DNA of 64,000 bases from Niastella populi (lineage in GTDB: Bacteria; Bacteroidota; Bacteroidia; Chitinophagales; Chitinophagaceae). The translations under genes were made by a program, and so were the position numbers. The stretch covers positions 1-64,000 of the forward strand of contig NZ_LWBP01000188.1 in NCBI RefSeq assembly GCF_002078015.1, given 5' to 3'. The notes under the pieces are model-generated. The model had not been told where the DNA came from and did not search any database. It saw only the letters and a list, made by a program, of their open reading frames with translations. Shown piece by piece: positions 25,114 through 34,503 of this stretch; the first letter of the stretch is position 1; each line of letters starts with the position of its first letter.

Positions 25114-28100
25114 TTATTCATAGGTAAGTGAAAGGGTTAAACGCGCCAGGGTGCCGCTTGCTGTATTCCCGTTTTCCCCAATATCGATGATCTGCAACAT
25201 ACAGGTGACATGGTATTTCGAATTCAGTAACCTGATCCTGTCTTTGATATTTTCAATGCCTACCGAATGGTGGGCATCCTGTTGTTTTTTTGCCGGTGAT
25301 TGCCCGATGCCGATGCCATTGTCTTCAATTTCACAGATCAGCTGATCCTGCTTTTTCAAAAAGCGGATCGCTATTTTTTTATCGCCATCCCTGGGTTTCA
25401 AACCATGCCAGATGGCATTCTCAACCAGCGGTTGCAGTAACATGGGTGGAATTTCAACGCTGGTAATATCGAGTTCTTTATCTACCGTTATTGTATACGT
25501 AAAATGTTCGAACCGCAGCTTTTCTATTTCAAGGTACCGGTGAAGGTACTGGATGTTCTGGTCGAGGGTAATGAAGTGATGCCGCGAGTGATCGAGATTC
25601 ATGCGTATAAGCCGGGCAAAGCGGGCAAGATAGTGTGAAGCGTTGCCGTTCTCGTTTTGCAGTATAAGCTCCCTGATGCTGTTAAGGCTGTTGAAAATAA
25701 AATGCGGGTTCATCTGCGCATGCAGCGCTTTCATTTCAGTTATGGCTATAAGGTTATTCAGGCCGGCGGTATGCCTGATGCTCCGGATGCGAAAATGTAC
25801 AAGTGTAAAAATAATAAGCGCTGTGAGCAGGGCAATCGATGCATAGAACCAGGTCTTTTGCCAGAAAGGTGGTTGAATGATAATGATGAGCTGTTTTACT
25901 GTTTCCTGCCAGTGATTGGATACTGAGAACGCTTTTATTTGCAGGGTGTATGTGCCCGGCGACAGGTTGTTGAAGTTGATGGTGTTCTGTTTTTCCAGTG
26001 CGATCCACGAGGTATTGTCTATACGATAACTGAACCGGTTGTTCTGCGCATCGGTAAAATTAATGGCGGATATATGAATACGGAGATCATTGTCGTAATA
26101 TGGCAGCTTCAGTTCGTTGCGGGGATACATTATGTTTATGCCGCCGGCTGTATTGATGACATCAATAAATAAGGGAAGGCTTTTGGCTTCGCAATGTATT
26201 ATACTGTCGGTAACCCATGCTATGTAATTGGAAGTATATCCGATGTACAGCCGTTTAGAGATCGTGTCGTGGTACAAAAGTTCCGGAACGCCGCCTTCCT
26301 GCGGTACCCCTTCTTCAAAGGAGTAGCTGATAATTTTATTTGTTTGCCTATGCCAGGCGCTCAGGTAGTTCCTGCTGGCTATCCAGAGATGATCGTTGCC
26401 GGGGGCAAGCAAAACGCGGATAATATTTTCAGGAAGGCCCTGCGCAACAGTGAGCTGATGATATTTTTTGAGGGTAGCATCATAGAACAATACGCCGTTA
26501 TGCAGGTTACTGAATATTACCTGCTTTTGCCGGTTGTGGGTTAATGCAGAAATGTGAACATTACTGCCGTTAAACCCGGTATATCGTTCCATTAAAGTGT
26601 CAAACCGGTTCTTCAGCCGGTTCCACCTGGTTAATCCGTGTGCGGCTATCCAGACGTTGCCTGCTGCATCTTCGGTAATAAAACTGGCGCTATTTATTGG
26701 GATATAATTTTCTTTATCTGAGATCTGGTAGATGCGGCTGTATTGGGTACCAGGGTCGTATTGAATAATGCCGCTGCCCCAAACTCCCTGCAGCCAGAGA
26801 TGATGATGTGAGTCGCGATAAGCAAGTGAAATTGGTTTCCTGTTCAGTAATGGCCCTATTGATGAAGGCAGCGATACAAAGCCGAAATGCTTATTACCGG
26901 TATGCAGCCATACAAGACCACTTTGCGTGGCGAACCATAAGGTATCTTTTGCTACTGGTAAGATATACCAGATCTGGTTGCATTTAGGATCGAGACGGGT
27001 AAAGCTTATTTTTTGTTTTAAGGTGAGCGCGCCTGCATCCAGGATGTAAATGGCATCTTTTGCATAAGTGCCTACATAAAGATCGTTTTGATGCCGGTAA
27101 AAAGCGGTGATATCGTATTTCGCTTTATTGTTGCCGGCAAATACTGACCGCAGGTCGAATGCATGTACCGGCTTTGAAACAAGCTGTTCTTTTTGTAAGC
27201 CTTTTTCAGTACCGATCCAAATTCTGCCTTCTTTGTCTTTCAGCAGCGCCGTGCAGAAAAAGTTTTCAAAATAGCATTTCGGTTGTGGTTTAATAACTCC
27301 GGTTGCGGTGTTGTAGTTACAGAAATACAACCCGATTTTCTGGCTGGTAACAATGGCGGTAGTATCATCGATTGCGCACCAGATCATTTCCCAGCCTATA
27401 TCCTGTTTAAAAGATGCCGGCACCTGGCAGGCTTGCAGGTTATCGGTTTGCGGGTCATAAAAGAATAACTCATTTGTTTTCCTGTTATGCAATACCATAC
27501 TGTTGGGATTAACAGAACCGGTAAGCGGAAAAACCAGCTTGTTCAATGCGGCAAGATGGGGAAACGTATGTTTGTAAGCTGAAACAGGACTGTATTTTTT
27601 TTGCTTACAATCGTATACGAACATGCCGTTTACATTGGTAAAATGCAGGTACAGCCCATTTTTAAGGGCAACAATATCGCGGCCCTGAACCCAGCCGGTT
27701 TTTTCGCGTTGCCTGGCCCTGCAGCTGTCGTGCCGGAAGTTGAGGCGGCCGTTTTTAGCGAAGGAGTAAAAACCGGTTTTGGTAGACATCAATACATCTC
27801 CTTCCGGGGTTACCAGTGCACTATATGCATCATTGATGTTGATGCTGCCCGGTTCGGTGTCAGGCAATGCATAAGAGGTCAATTGCTCATTTGTGGTATT
27901 TAATAACTGAACGCCTTTTCGCGTGGTAAGCAGTAACTGGTTGCCGGTAACCGACAATTTCAAAACTTCATCTATGGTGCTACTGCCATTAGCCGGTTTT
28001 CTGAATTCCCTGCCATCGAAGCGGTTTAAGCCATTTGGCGTGCTTACCCAGATGAATCCATGCTCATCCTGCACCAGACCGGTTATGGAGTTATCGCTTA

Positions 28101-28242
28101 ATCCATCCTGCATGCTATAACGGGTAAACTGTTTTTCATTTAACTGGGCTGCAGCCATTCTATTACATAGAATGAAAAACAATAAATAGCAATAATAAAT
28201 AAGGTGTTTTTTATACAGTGGCGGGTAAAAGGTCAGGTGCAT
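25114..28242 (-). CDS. Two-component sensor with periplasmic beta-propeller, Y_Y_Y and LytS kinase domains
   Basis: 1042 residues. Signal anchor at about 10-33. FTRYSMQDGLSDNSITGLVQ is the typical opening of two-component propeller (Reg_prop) sensors; blade motifs such as GFIWVSTPNGLNRFD and GRIWIGTEKGLQ recur to about residue 700. A Y_Y_Y domain follows (NRFSYRIDNTSW, LSPGTYTLQIKAFS), then one membrane helix (about 795-815), His_kinase with MNPHFIFNSLNSIREL, and an intact ATPase domain (LVENAIWHG). In Bacteroidota such sensors usually respond to oligosaccharides, but this one has a LytTR partner and no adjacent SusC/D pair, so the signal is open. Confidence 0.92.
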   Translation of the reverse strand: MHLTFYPPLYKKHLIYYCYLLFFILCNRMAAAQLNEKQFTRYSMQDGLSDNSITGLVQDEHGFIWVSTPNGLNRFDGREFRKPANGSSTIDEVLKLSVTGNQLLLTTRKGVQLLNTTNEQLTSYALPDTEPGSININDAYSALVTPEGDVLMSTKTGFYSFAKNGRLNFRHDSCRARQREKTGWVQGRDIVALKNGLYLHFTNVNGMFVYDCKQKKYSPVSAYKHTFPHLAALNKLVFPLTGSVNPNSMVLHNRKTNELFFYDPQTDNLQACQVPASFKQDIGWEMIWCAIDDTTAIVTSQKIGLYFCNYNTATGVIKPQPKCYFENFFCTALLKDKEGRIWIGTEKGLQKEQLVSKPVHAFDLRSVFAGNNKAKYDITAFYRHQNDLYVGTYAKDAIYILDAGALTLKQKISFTRLDPKCNQIWYILPVAKDTLWFATQSGLVWLHTGNKHFGFVSLPSSIGPLLNRKPISLAYRDSHHHLWLQGVWGSGIIQYDPGTQYSRIYQISDKENYIPINSASFITEDAAGNVWIAAHGLTRWNRLKNRFDTLMERYTGFNGSNVHISALTHNRQKQVIFSNLHNGVLFYDATLKKYHQLTVAQGLPENIIRVLLAPGNDHLWIASRNYLSAWHRQTNKIISYSFEEGVPQEGGVPELLYHDTISKRLYIGYTSNYIAWVTDSIIHCEAKSLPLFIDVINTAGGINIMYPRNELKLPYYDNDLRIHISAINFTDAQNNRFSYRIDNTSWIALEKQNTINFNNLSPGTYTLQIKAFSVSNHWQETVKQLIIIIQPPFWQKTWFYASIALLTALIIFTLVHFRIRSIRHTAGLNNLIAITEMKALHAQMNPHFIFNSLNSIRELILQNENGNASHYLARFARLIRMNLDHSRHHFITLDQNIQYLHRYLEIEKLRFEHFTYTITVDKELDITSVEIPPMLLQPLVENAIWHGLKPRDGDKKIAIRFLKKQDQLICEIEDNGIGIGQSPAKKQQDAHHSVGIENIKDRIRLLNSKYHVTCMLQIIDIGENGNTASGTLARLTLSLTYE

Positions 28243-28550
28243 GAAAGTAATAGTATGGCGGGAAGTTTCTGGTTATTGAGTACATATCTGCTACGTTTTC
28301 ACTATGGCCTGCAAACAAAAATAAATGATTCAATCAAAGATATAAAGAAAGTGTTCATTGATACCGGTGTTTACATATGTTAGTTAAGCAGGTATTTTTC
28401 CACTTACTAGTTCATTGCCGCCGCTTGTTGCATTAAACCGTTCCTTCACTGGTTTATGGTACCGGCAAAAAAATCTGCTAAATAACTTGCGCGCGAATCA
28501 AAGCGAGTAATGTTATATCGATTGGCAATAAAAAAATCAAATACGAATAG
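28243..28550. other. 308-bp divergent intergenic region
   Basis: It separates the propeller sensor (minus) from the tail-fibre-domain gene (plus). On the minus strand a TATTTTTG box at 28323-28316 fits TAnnTTTG and could start the sensor mRNA with a leader of about 65 bases. I saw no other clear element. Confidence 0.45.
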
Positions 28551-29861
28551 ATGAAAAGTTTTTACCCAATTACAAAGTTGTTTATATGGTTAATGGCATC
28601 ATTGTTATTCATGATGCCATGTTTTGGTCAAAGTGTGGCTATCAATGAAGACGGTTCCTTACCCGATCCTAAAGCTATACTCGATGTTAAGTCGTACAAC
28701 AAAGGTATTTTAATCCCCCGTATGAGCACTACAGACAGGCTTGCCATAGAAGCTCCCAGAGGTTTGCTTGTATTTGATTCAACAGCCAATTCGTTTTGGT
28801 TTTGTGACTCTGTAACAGAAACCGCCAGCCATTGGACGTACCTGGCAAAGGGCGATAACTGGAGCCGTTCGGGTAACATGGTAAATGATTACAGTTACAT
28901 AGGGACCTGGAATAACAAGCCGCTGCAGTTCAGGGTAAATTCATTGCCATCCGGTGAAATTCATCCTGTAAGAGGTAACACCTTTTGGGGGTTCCGTGCC
29001 GGGAATACAAATTCCGGTCCCTGGAGCGATTCAACCGGGACCAGAAATACAGCAACCGGTTTCTATTCCCTTTATTCAAATCATAGAGGCATAGCTAATA
29101 CAGCATCCGGGGCGTCTTCGTTGTATTCCAATATAAGCGGTGATTCAAATACAGCCATTGGCTCGTCGGCAATGTATGCAAATACCACGGGGTGGGGTAA
29201 TACTGCCAGCGGTTCTTCAGCATTACAGAATAACATAAGCGGGTATAATAATACTGCGATCGGTACCTATGCATTAAGCCATAATGTAACCGGATCAAAC
29301 AACACCGCTATAGGTAGCTTTGCCTCAGTGAGCGGAAATTTGTCGAATGCCACCGCAATAGGTTTCGGTGCAATTGTAAATGCTTCCAACAAAGTACGGA
29401 TCGGCAACAGCGCCGTAACCAGTATCGAAGGCGCGGTGCCTTTTACCGTTCCTTCAGATGGCCGGTACAAATTCCAGGTAAAGGAGGATGTGAAGGGCCT
29501 TGCATTCATTCTGCGGTTGCGCCCCGTTACTTACCTGTTCGATGTAAAAAGGTTTGATGCACAATTCACAAATAATAATGCCGGTGCCGAAGGGTATGCC
29601 GCCTATGCAGCAAGTTATAATAAAGCAAACAGCCTGCGCCGCAGCGGGTTCATTGCACAGGAGGTTGAGAAAGCCGCCAATAGCGCAGGATATGATTTTA
29701 GCGGCATTGTAAAACCGCAAACGGGCAAGGACCATTATAGCCTGAGCTACGATGCTTTTGTAGTGCCCATGGTAAAAGCCATTCAGGAATTGAATGAAAA
29801 GAATGAAAGGCTTGAAATGGAAATTGAAGCATTGAAGCAATTAATACAAAAGATCAGGTAA
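28551..29861 (+). CDS. Secreted tail-fibre-type protein with S74 intramolecular chaperone domain
   Basis: 436 residues with a signal peptide ending near PCFG. Residues about 160-290 are a run of short repeats (NTAxGxxALxxNxxGxxNTAIG), like the trimeric head repeats of YadA-type adhesins. SDGRYK at 302-307 begins a Peptidase_S74 (endosialidase chaperone) domain, with the autocleavage Ser302 and a conserved acidic residue; GFIAQEVEKAA and SLSYDAFVVPMVKAIQELN are typical of it. A C-terminal coiled coil (about 410-434) completes trimer-type architecture. It probably forms a trimeric fibre at the cell surface. It is the first gene of a possible three-gene group of exported proteins. Confidence 0.8.
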   Translation: MKSFYPITKLFIWLMASLLFMMPCFGQSVAINEDGSLPDPKAILDVKSYNKGILIPRMSTTDRLAIEAPRGLLVFDSTANSFWFCDSVTETASHWTYLAKGDNWSRSGNMVNDYSYIGTWNNKPLQFRVNSLPSGEIHPVRGNTFWGFRAGNTNSGPWSDSTGTRNTATGFYSLYSNHRGIANTASGASSLYSNISGDSNTAIGSSAMYANTTGWGNTASGSSALQNNISGYNNTAIGTYALSHNVTGSNNTAIGSFASVSGNLSNATAIGFGAIVNASNKVRIGNSAVTSIEGAVPFTVPSDGRYKFQVKEDVKGLAFILRLRPVTYLFDVKRFDAQFTNNNAGAEGYAAYAASYNKANSLRRSGFIAQEVEKAANSAGYDFSGIVKPQTGKDHYSLSYDAFVVPMVKAIQELNEKNERLEMEIEALKQLIQKIR

Positions 29862-29888
29862 ATGCCGGCAAGCGATAATAGTATCAAT

Positions 29889-30995
29889 ATGAAGTCAAAA
29901 TTTTATATAAGGGCAATCGGTTTACAATGGCTGATATTTTTACTGCCCGCTGCCATTTGTGCACAAGGCATTCAGATAACGCCGGGCGCGCACATGGTAG
30001 TGAATGGGAATGTTAACCTGGTATTGCAAAACGCAGGCATTACCACAAACGGGCATTTCTCTGCGGGTCACAGCACGCTTATTTTAAGCGGGGAAAATCC
30101 GGCTCAATCGTGGATTGGGGGCAGTACCGCTGCCTCCTTCCACAAGATTGTCATCAACCGCAAGGCCGATGTAATACTGAATGGCCATATCAGTGTTAAT
30201 GATACCCTTAAGATGATCAAAGGAAATCTGCAGCTGAATAAATATACCCTCGATCTGAACGGGTATATAACCGGGGAAAACAACCTGTCGTCGGTTACCG
30301 GTACAACAGGTGGTGTTATGCGGGTAACCACAAAACTAAGAGCGCCGCACGAAGTAAATCCCGGGAACATAGGCGTAGAGATAACTACATTAAGCAATCC
30401 CGGTACAACAGTGATTGAAAGAAGACATGAGCGGCAAACATTGTTGAATGGCGGACAAAGCATTCAGCGCTATTTCCAGATAAGGCCGGCCACTAATTCA
30501 AACCTAAATGCCACACTGCGATTTTTTTACCTCGATAAAGAACTGGCAGGGATCGACGAAGCTGCCATAAGCCTTTGGAAGGGGGCCGATTTGGGAAATT
30601 ACTGGTTGTTCGATGGCGGGGATAGTGTGAATAAAAAGGCAAATTACATCGTAAAAACGGGCATCGATCATTTCACGCGGTATACCGTTGGCGTTGAAAC
30701 GAAAACGGAAAAAATGGCACGGGTTGCCGGCGCCGGGTTGCAAAGTGAGCCGCTTTCATCAACCATGCAGGTGTACCCCAATCCACTGCAGCAGCAATTT
30801 ACAATTGCATTCCATAGCGGCATCGACAAAGAATACACGATCAGTTTGTACGACCAGGCGGGGCATTGGCTGCAGAGTAAAAAGTTGTTAAGCCGTAAAG
30901 GTGCTGCCCGGGAAATATGGAATATGACCGGTTATTCCAGGGGAATATATTACCTCGTGTGTGAGGGCCGGAGCATAAAACTTATAAAGAAATAA
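29889..30995 (+). CDS. Secreted protein with T9SS type A sorting domain
   Basis: 368 residues from the ATG at 29889, which gives a proper signal peptide (LLPAAICA); an earlier in-frame ATG directly after the previous stop is less likely. The middle part is beta-rich (GVEITTLSNPGTTVIERRHE) with no enzyme motif. The last 75 residues are a T9SS type A sorting tail: VYPNPLQQQFTI, YDQAGHWL, and SRGIYYLVCEG ending in KLIKK. It is thus exported across the outer membrane and probably surface-attached. It follows the tail-fibre-type gene by 27 bases. Confidence 0.8.
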   Translation: MKSKFYIRAIGLQWLIFLLPAAICAQGIQITPGAHMVVNGNVNLVLQNAGITTNGHFSAGHSTLILSGENPAQSWIGGSTAASFHKIVINRKADVILNGHISVNDTLKMIKGNLQLNKYTLDLNGYITGENNLSSVTGTTGGVMRVTTKLRAPHEVNPGNIGVEITTLSNPGTTVIERRHERQTLLNGGQSIQRYFQIRPATNSNLNATLRFFYLDKELAGIDEAAISLWKGADLGNYWLFDGGDSVNKKANYIVKTGIDHFTRYTVGVETKTEKMARVAGAGLQSEPLSSTMQVYPNPLQQQFTIAFHSGIDKEYTISLYDQAGHWLQSKKLLSRKGAAREIWNMTGYSRGIYYLVCEGRSIKLIKK

Positions 30996-31076
30996 TAGAT
31001 GAAACATTGTTGATCCGTTACTAACCCTTCGATTATAAATAGCAACCATCCTTTGAAATCAAAACCGGTATCAGTT

Positions 31077-32636
31077 ATGAAATTAAAGCTCATTGTACAA
31101 ACTGAATTGATCACCTGCTTTTTTATGCTGTCGGCCCTGTTTTCCTGTAGCAAAAAAAGCGGTGATGGGAACGGATCCATTACCGGGTTCAGTGCCGACA
31201 CAGTTTACGCAGGTAGAACCATGACCATAAACGGGCGTGGTTTTAGCGCTACGGCCAAAGACAATACGGTGCGTATAGGCAGCGCGATCGTTACTGAAGT
31301 ACTGGAAGCAACAGAAACTGCATTGACAATAAAGGTGCCTGCGGGCGCCACCAGTGCAAAAGTATATGTAAGCGCGAAGGGAAATGAAATGACGAGCCCG
31401 GATGATCTGATCATCGTTAATCAGTTGTACTGGCAAAAAATGTTAGGTGGTGTGCTCGATGAGGACGGAACGGCAATAGCGCCTGTTGCCGGCGGTGGCT
31501 ACCTGGTAGCCGGCACTTCGCGGAGTACTGATGGAGATGTTGGCAAAAATAATGGTCTTAGCGATATGTGGATTGTTAAGTTAAATGCCGACCGGTCCAT
31601 TGCCTGGCAAAAGGTTTTTGGCGGAAGCGTTTCAGACGGCGCCAACAGTATAGTGGCATTGGCCGATGGAAGCTGTGTTGTGGCCGGTTATACCAACAGC
31701 AACAATGGCGATGTGACCGGTAATCATGGCGAAAGTGATTGGTTCATTATTAAACTCGATGCCGGCGGAAATGTAATATGGAAGCGGGTACTGGGCGGGT
31801 CGGGTACCGATGTGGCCAATTCGGTGATCGCCATACCAGGTGGCTTTGTAGTTGCAGGTTATTCATCGGGCAATGACGGAGATGTGTCAGGCAATCACGG
31901 TCTGACTGATTGTTGGCTAGTCTGGCTCGATGCAAATGGCGCCATTACCAGGCAGCGTTCATACGGCGGCTCTGAATATGACCAGGCCAATTCCGTAGCG
32001 GCTACCCCCGATGGTGGTTACCTGGTGGCTGGTTCTGCCATGAGTAAAGATGGCGATGTTACCGGTAATCACGGCAGTAACGATTTTTGGATATTGAAGT
32101 TGAATGCTACGGGTAATATCGAATGGCAAAAAACACTGGGTGGCTCCGGTGTAGACGCAGCCAACTCGATCATTGCCAATAAAGATGGCAGCAGTTATAT
32201 CGCAGGCTATACCACCAGTACCGATGGCGATGTAACAGGTAACCATGGTAACTACGATTACTGGGTAGTTAAGTTAAATGCAAACGGTACGATAGCCTGG
32301 CAAAAAGCGCTGGGTGGTTCGCTCCTCGATCAGGCGCTGGCCATTGCGCCGGCCAAGGACGGAGGTTGTGCGGTAGCGGGTTTGACAACCAGTACCGATG
32401 GGGATATCACTTTTAATCATGGCAAAAGTGAAAGCTGGATAGTGCGCCTCGATGCCAAAGGTTCGCTTGTCTGGCAAAGATCGCTGGGTGGAAAAAATTC
32501 AGAATTGGCGTTTGCGCTGGCAGCAACGGGGAACAGCTTTACCGTAATAGGTTATTCAAACAGTTCAGATGGAGATGTGAGTGGTTTGCACGGAACTACA
32601 AGGACGGATTTCTGGCTGTTTCAAATATTTGATTAG
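31077..32636 (+). CDS. Lipoprotein with IPT/TIG domain and seven-bladed repeat propeller
   Basis: 519 residues from the ATG at 31077 (an upstream TTG is unlikely). Lipobox Cys24 (ALFSC). Residues about 35-115 form an IPT/TIG-like domain (ITGFSADTVYAGRTMTINGRGF). The rest is seven near-identical repeats of about 58 residues, each with WQKxLGGS, a DGGxxVAGYT block, DGDVTGNHG and a WIVKLNAxG strand. Seven such units fit a closed seven-bladed beta-propeller. No catalytic residues are evident; a surface binding or scaffold role is likely. It follows the T9SS gene by 81 bases. Confidence 0.8.
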   Translation: MKLKLIVQTELITCFFMLSALFSCSKKSGDGNGSITGFSADTVYAGRTMTINGRGFSATAKDNTVRIGSAIVTEVLEATETALTIKVPAGATSAKVYVSAKGNEMTSPDDLIIVNQLYWQKMLGGVLDEDGTAIAPVAGGGYLVAGTSRSTDGDVGKNNGLSDMWIVKLNADRSIAWQKVFGGSVSDGANSIVALADGSCVVAGYTNSNNGDVTGNHGESDWFIIKLDAGGNVIWKRVLGGSGTDVANSVIAIPGGFVVAGYSSGNDGDVSGNHGLTDCWLVWLDANGAITRQRSYGGSEYDQANSVAATPDGGYLVAGSAMSKDGDVTGNHGSNDFWILKLNATGNIEWQKTLGGSGVDAANSIIANKDGSSYIAGYTTSTDGDVTGNHGNYDYWVVKLNANGTIAWQKALGGSLLDQALAIAPAKDGGCAVAGLTTSTDGDITFNHGKSESWIVRLDAKGSLVWQRSLGGKNSELAFALAATGNSFTVIGYSNSSDGDVSGLHGTTRTDFWLFQIFD

Positions 32637-32662
32637 TAGGCTATCTCAAGAGGAAAAATGAA

Positions 32663-32688
32663 CGGGGGGCTCTGTTTGGAGACCCCCG
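32663..32688. terminator. GC-rich hairpin between convergent genes
   Basis: CGGGGG (32663-32668) pairs with CCCCCG (32683-32688), with an inner TCT/AGA pairing and a small bulge. It lies between the lipoprotein stop and the stop of the convergent AraC gene. No clear U-tract follows on either strand. Confidence 0.4.
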
Positions 32689-32713
32689 CTGTCATTTGGT
32701 ATAATGAAACGTA

Positions 32714-33664
32714 TTATTTTCCGGTTGCGGGCTGCAGGTACATAAAGAATTCACCCAGCTTACATTCGTCATTGCGCAGCAATAAAAAAGAGAAGAAGTC
32801 TGAAGGCCTGAATAATTTTTTATAACCTATTATACTTTCTCTGAAGTAGGTTGTATAGCTCTTTATGTTTTCATCAACAGAGCCCGCCGGAATATCGAAT
32901 ACGAGATATGTGCCTTCTTTTACCGGACTGGTAATATAACCGGGCCGTTCGGCTGAAAAAAGATCGATCTCATCCCCTGTTACAAGTATGCCATGGTGCA
33001 TGGAAAACAGTGCTGCCGTACAGAAATTTAACGAGTCGAAGGGTTTTACCACCAGCCGTTCATGCCATTGCTTCTCAAAACCACTCTTCACTTTGTTGAG
33101 ATAAGTTTCATATGAAAATCCGCCGCAATATAGCGCCGGCACCATTCGCAGCGAGCTGCATATGGTGAACATGTTATATACTGTTTCTATGCGGTAGTTG
33201 AAGGGTATGTTCTTTTTTAATAATGCATCATAGTCGTGCTCAGAACCTATGCCATCCATAATGGCGTTTGGTGAATGCTTAAGGAATACCGGCTTTTTTC
33301 GAAAGCTGCCCGGGCTTTGGTTGAACCGCTGGCTAAAGGCTTTTGATAATGCATGCCTGCCCGAGTAGCCCGTTTTTTCTGCTATTGCTGCCAGTGACAG
33401 GTCGGTATATGATAAGAGTGTAGCTGCTTTTTCGATGCGGTACCGCTTTATATAACTTCCAATGCTTTGTTGTTCGGTTTTTTCGAATATGTCTGTAAAA
33501 TGGTGGTATGAAACAAATACATGATCTGCCAGCCGTTGTAAGGAAATATCGTTATGAATATTCGCTTCCACGTACTCATGCACGCGGTTGGCAATTGCCT
33601 GGTAGTACTGTATGGTTGAGGGCTTATGCAAAGCGGTTTGCTCCTTAACTGAAAAGTTATCCAT
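32714..33664 (-). CDS. AraC family regulator with GyrI-like C-terminal domain
   Basis: 316 residues. The N-terminal AraC domain (about 25-120) has two helix-turn-helix units: ISLQRLADHVFVSYHHFTDIF and the second with LSLAAIAEKTGYSGRHALSKAF. The rest (about 160-310) resembles a GyrI-like/effector-binding domain (YITSPVKEGTYLVFDIPAG, then a yes-pattern TYFRESIIGY). This AraC+GyrI-like order is known from multidrug-responsive regulators such as the Rob/SoxS-related group. It is divergent from a membrane protein gene. Confidence 0.85.
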   Translation of the reverse strand: MDNFSVKEQTALHKPSTIQYYQAIANRVHEYVEANIHNDISLQRLADHVFVSYHHFTDIFEKTEQQSIGSYIKRYRIEKAATLLSYTDLSLAAIAEKTGYSGRHALSKAFSQRFNQSPGSFRKKPVFLKHSPNAIMDGIGSEHDYDALLKKNIPFNYRIETVYNMFTICSSLRMVPALYCGGFSYETYLNKVKSGFEKQWHERLVVKPFDSLNFCTAALFSMHHGILVTGDEIDLFSAERPGYITSPVKEGTYLVFDIPAGSVDENIKSYTTYFRESIIGYKKLFRPSDFFSFLLLRNDECKLGEFFMYLQPATGK

Positions 33665-33736
33665 TATCGGGATTTTTCGGCAATTCGTTGCTCATAAAAA
33701 AATGGTAATTAATTTTCCGGTATCAACCTGATCATT

Positions 33737-34453
33737 ATGAATACCAAAATACTCCGTGTCGTTGCCGCGGTCATCGCCTTAATCTACGTCGCTATTCAAA
33801 CGTTTCAATGGTATGTTTTTGAGCAGTTCAACCCGCCGGCTTCAGCAGCAGAGGAACTACAACAGGGCAACCATCCGTTACACCTGGTGCGTTCTTCATT
33901 GATGCTGGCGGCTATGTTCATGCTTTTGTATGTACGGTATGTAATATGTTTTATTGCAGGCATGTATAACCGGTTCTGGGCTAACCTTGCTTTCATCTGC
34001 TACTTCACTTTTTTTATGCTTGAGGTTTTACTGCGTTCTACGGAACTGTTCTACCTGCAGCTTCACCTGCCCCAAAAAGCCCGCGGGGCCGATGCACACG
34101 AATTGAAGGGTATCATCGATCAGTTCCAGACCTTTCAAACCATCCAGTCTGCATTATACTTTCCCCTGATCGTATCGGCAACGATCAGTTATGCCATTCT
34201 CTTCTTCTTGTTCTGGTCTGTAAAACAAAAAGTTAACCTTATAATCAAGGCAGTGCTGGCCATCGACCTGCTTAGGTCATTCTGGCGGTTATCGGGCGAT
34301 TATTTTAATGTACAATGGCTGCAGGGTGATCTGTACTCAACGATTTACCTGCCCATGGTTATAATAACCTTTGGCCCAATCAGTATCTGGTTGCTTAAAT
34401 TTAAAGACGGCTATCAAAACACCTCTTTAACATCCAGATCGGATCATTTTTAA
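33737..34453 (+). CDS. Membrane protein of unknown function
   Basis: 238 residues with about six membrane helices (about 5-20, 52-70, 75-100, 135-160, 168-185, 205-222). No known family motif is recognised. A charged loop of about 20 residues lies between helices three and four (QKARGADAHELKG). It lies between a divergent AraC/GyrI-like gene and a second AraC gene; regulation by the former is plausible but not shown. Confidence 0.7.
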   Translation: MNTKILRVVAAVIALIYVAIQTFQWYVFEQFNPPASAAEELQQGNHPLHLVRSSLMLAAMFMLLYVRYVICFIAGMYNRFWANLAFICYFTFFMLEVLLRSTELFYLQLHLPQKARGADAHELKGIIDQFQTFQTIQSALYFPLIVSATISYAILFFLFWSVKQKVNLIIKAVLAIDLLRSFWRLSGDYFNVQWLQGDLYSTIYLPMVIITFGPISIWLLKFKDGYQNTSLTSRSDHF

Positions 34454-34503
34454 TATATTTGATTTATATAAGTCAACCTTGTTGGTATTTTAAGTGTAAT
34501 ACT

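Noticed and set aside
31431-32636. Repetitive DNA that could be taken for a CRISPR or tandem repeat locus
   Set aside because: The repeats keep an open frame with a 58-residue protein period, so they encode a propeller.
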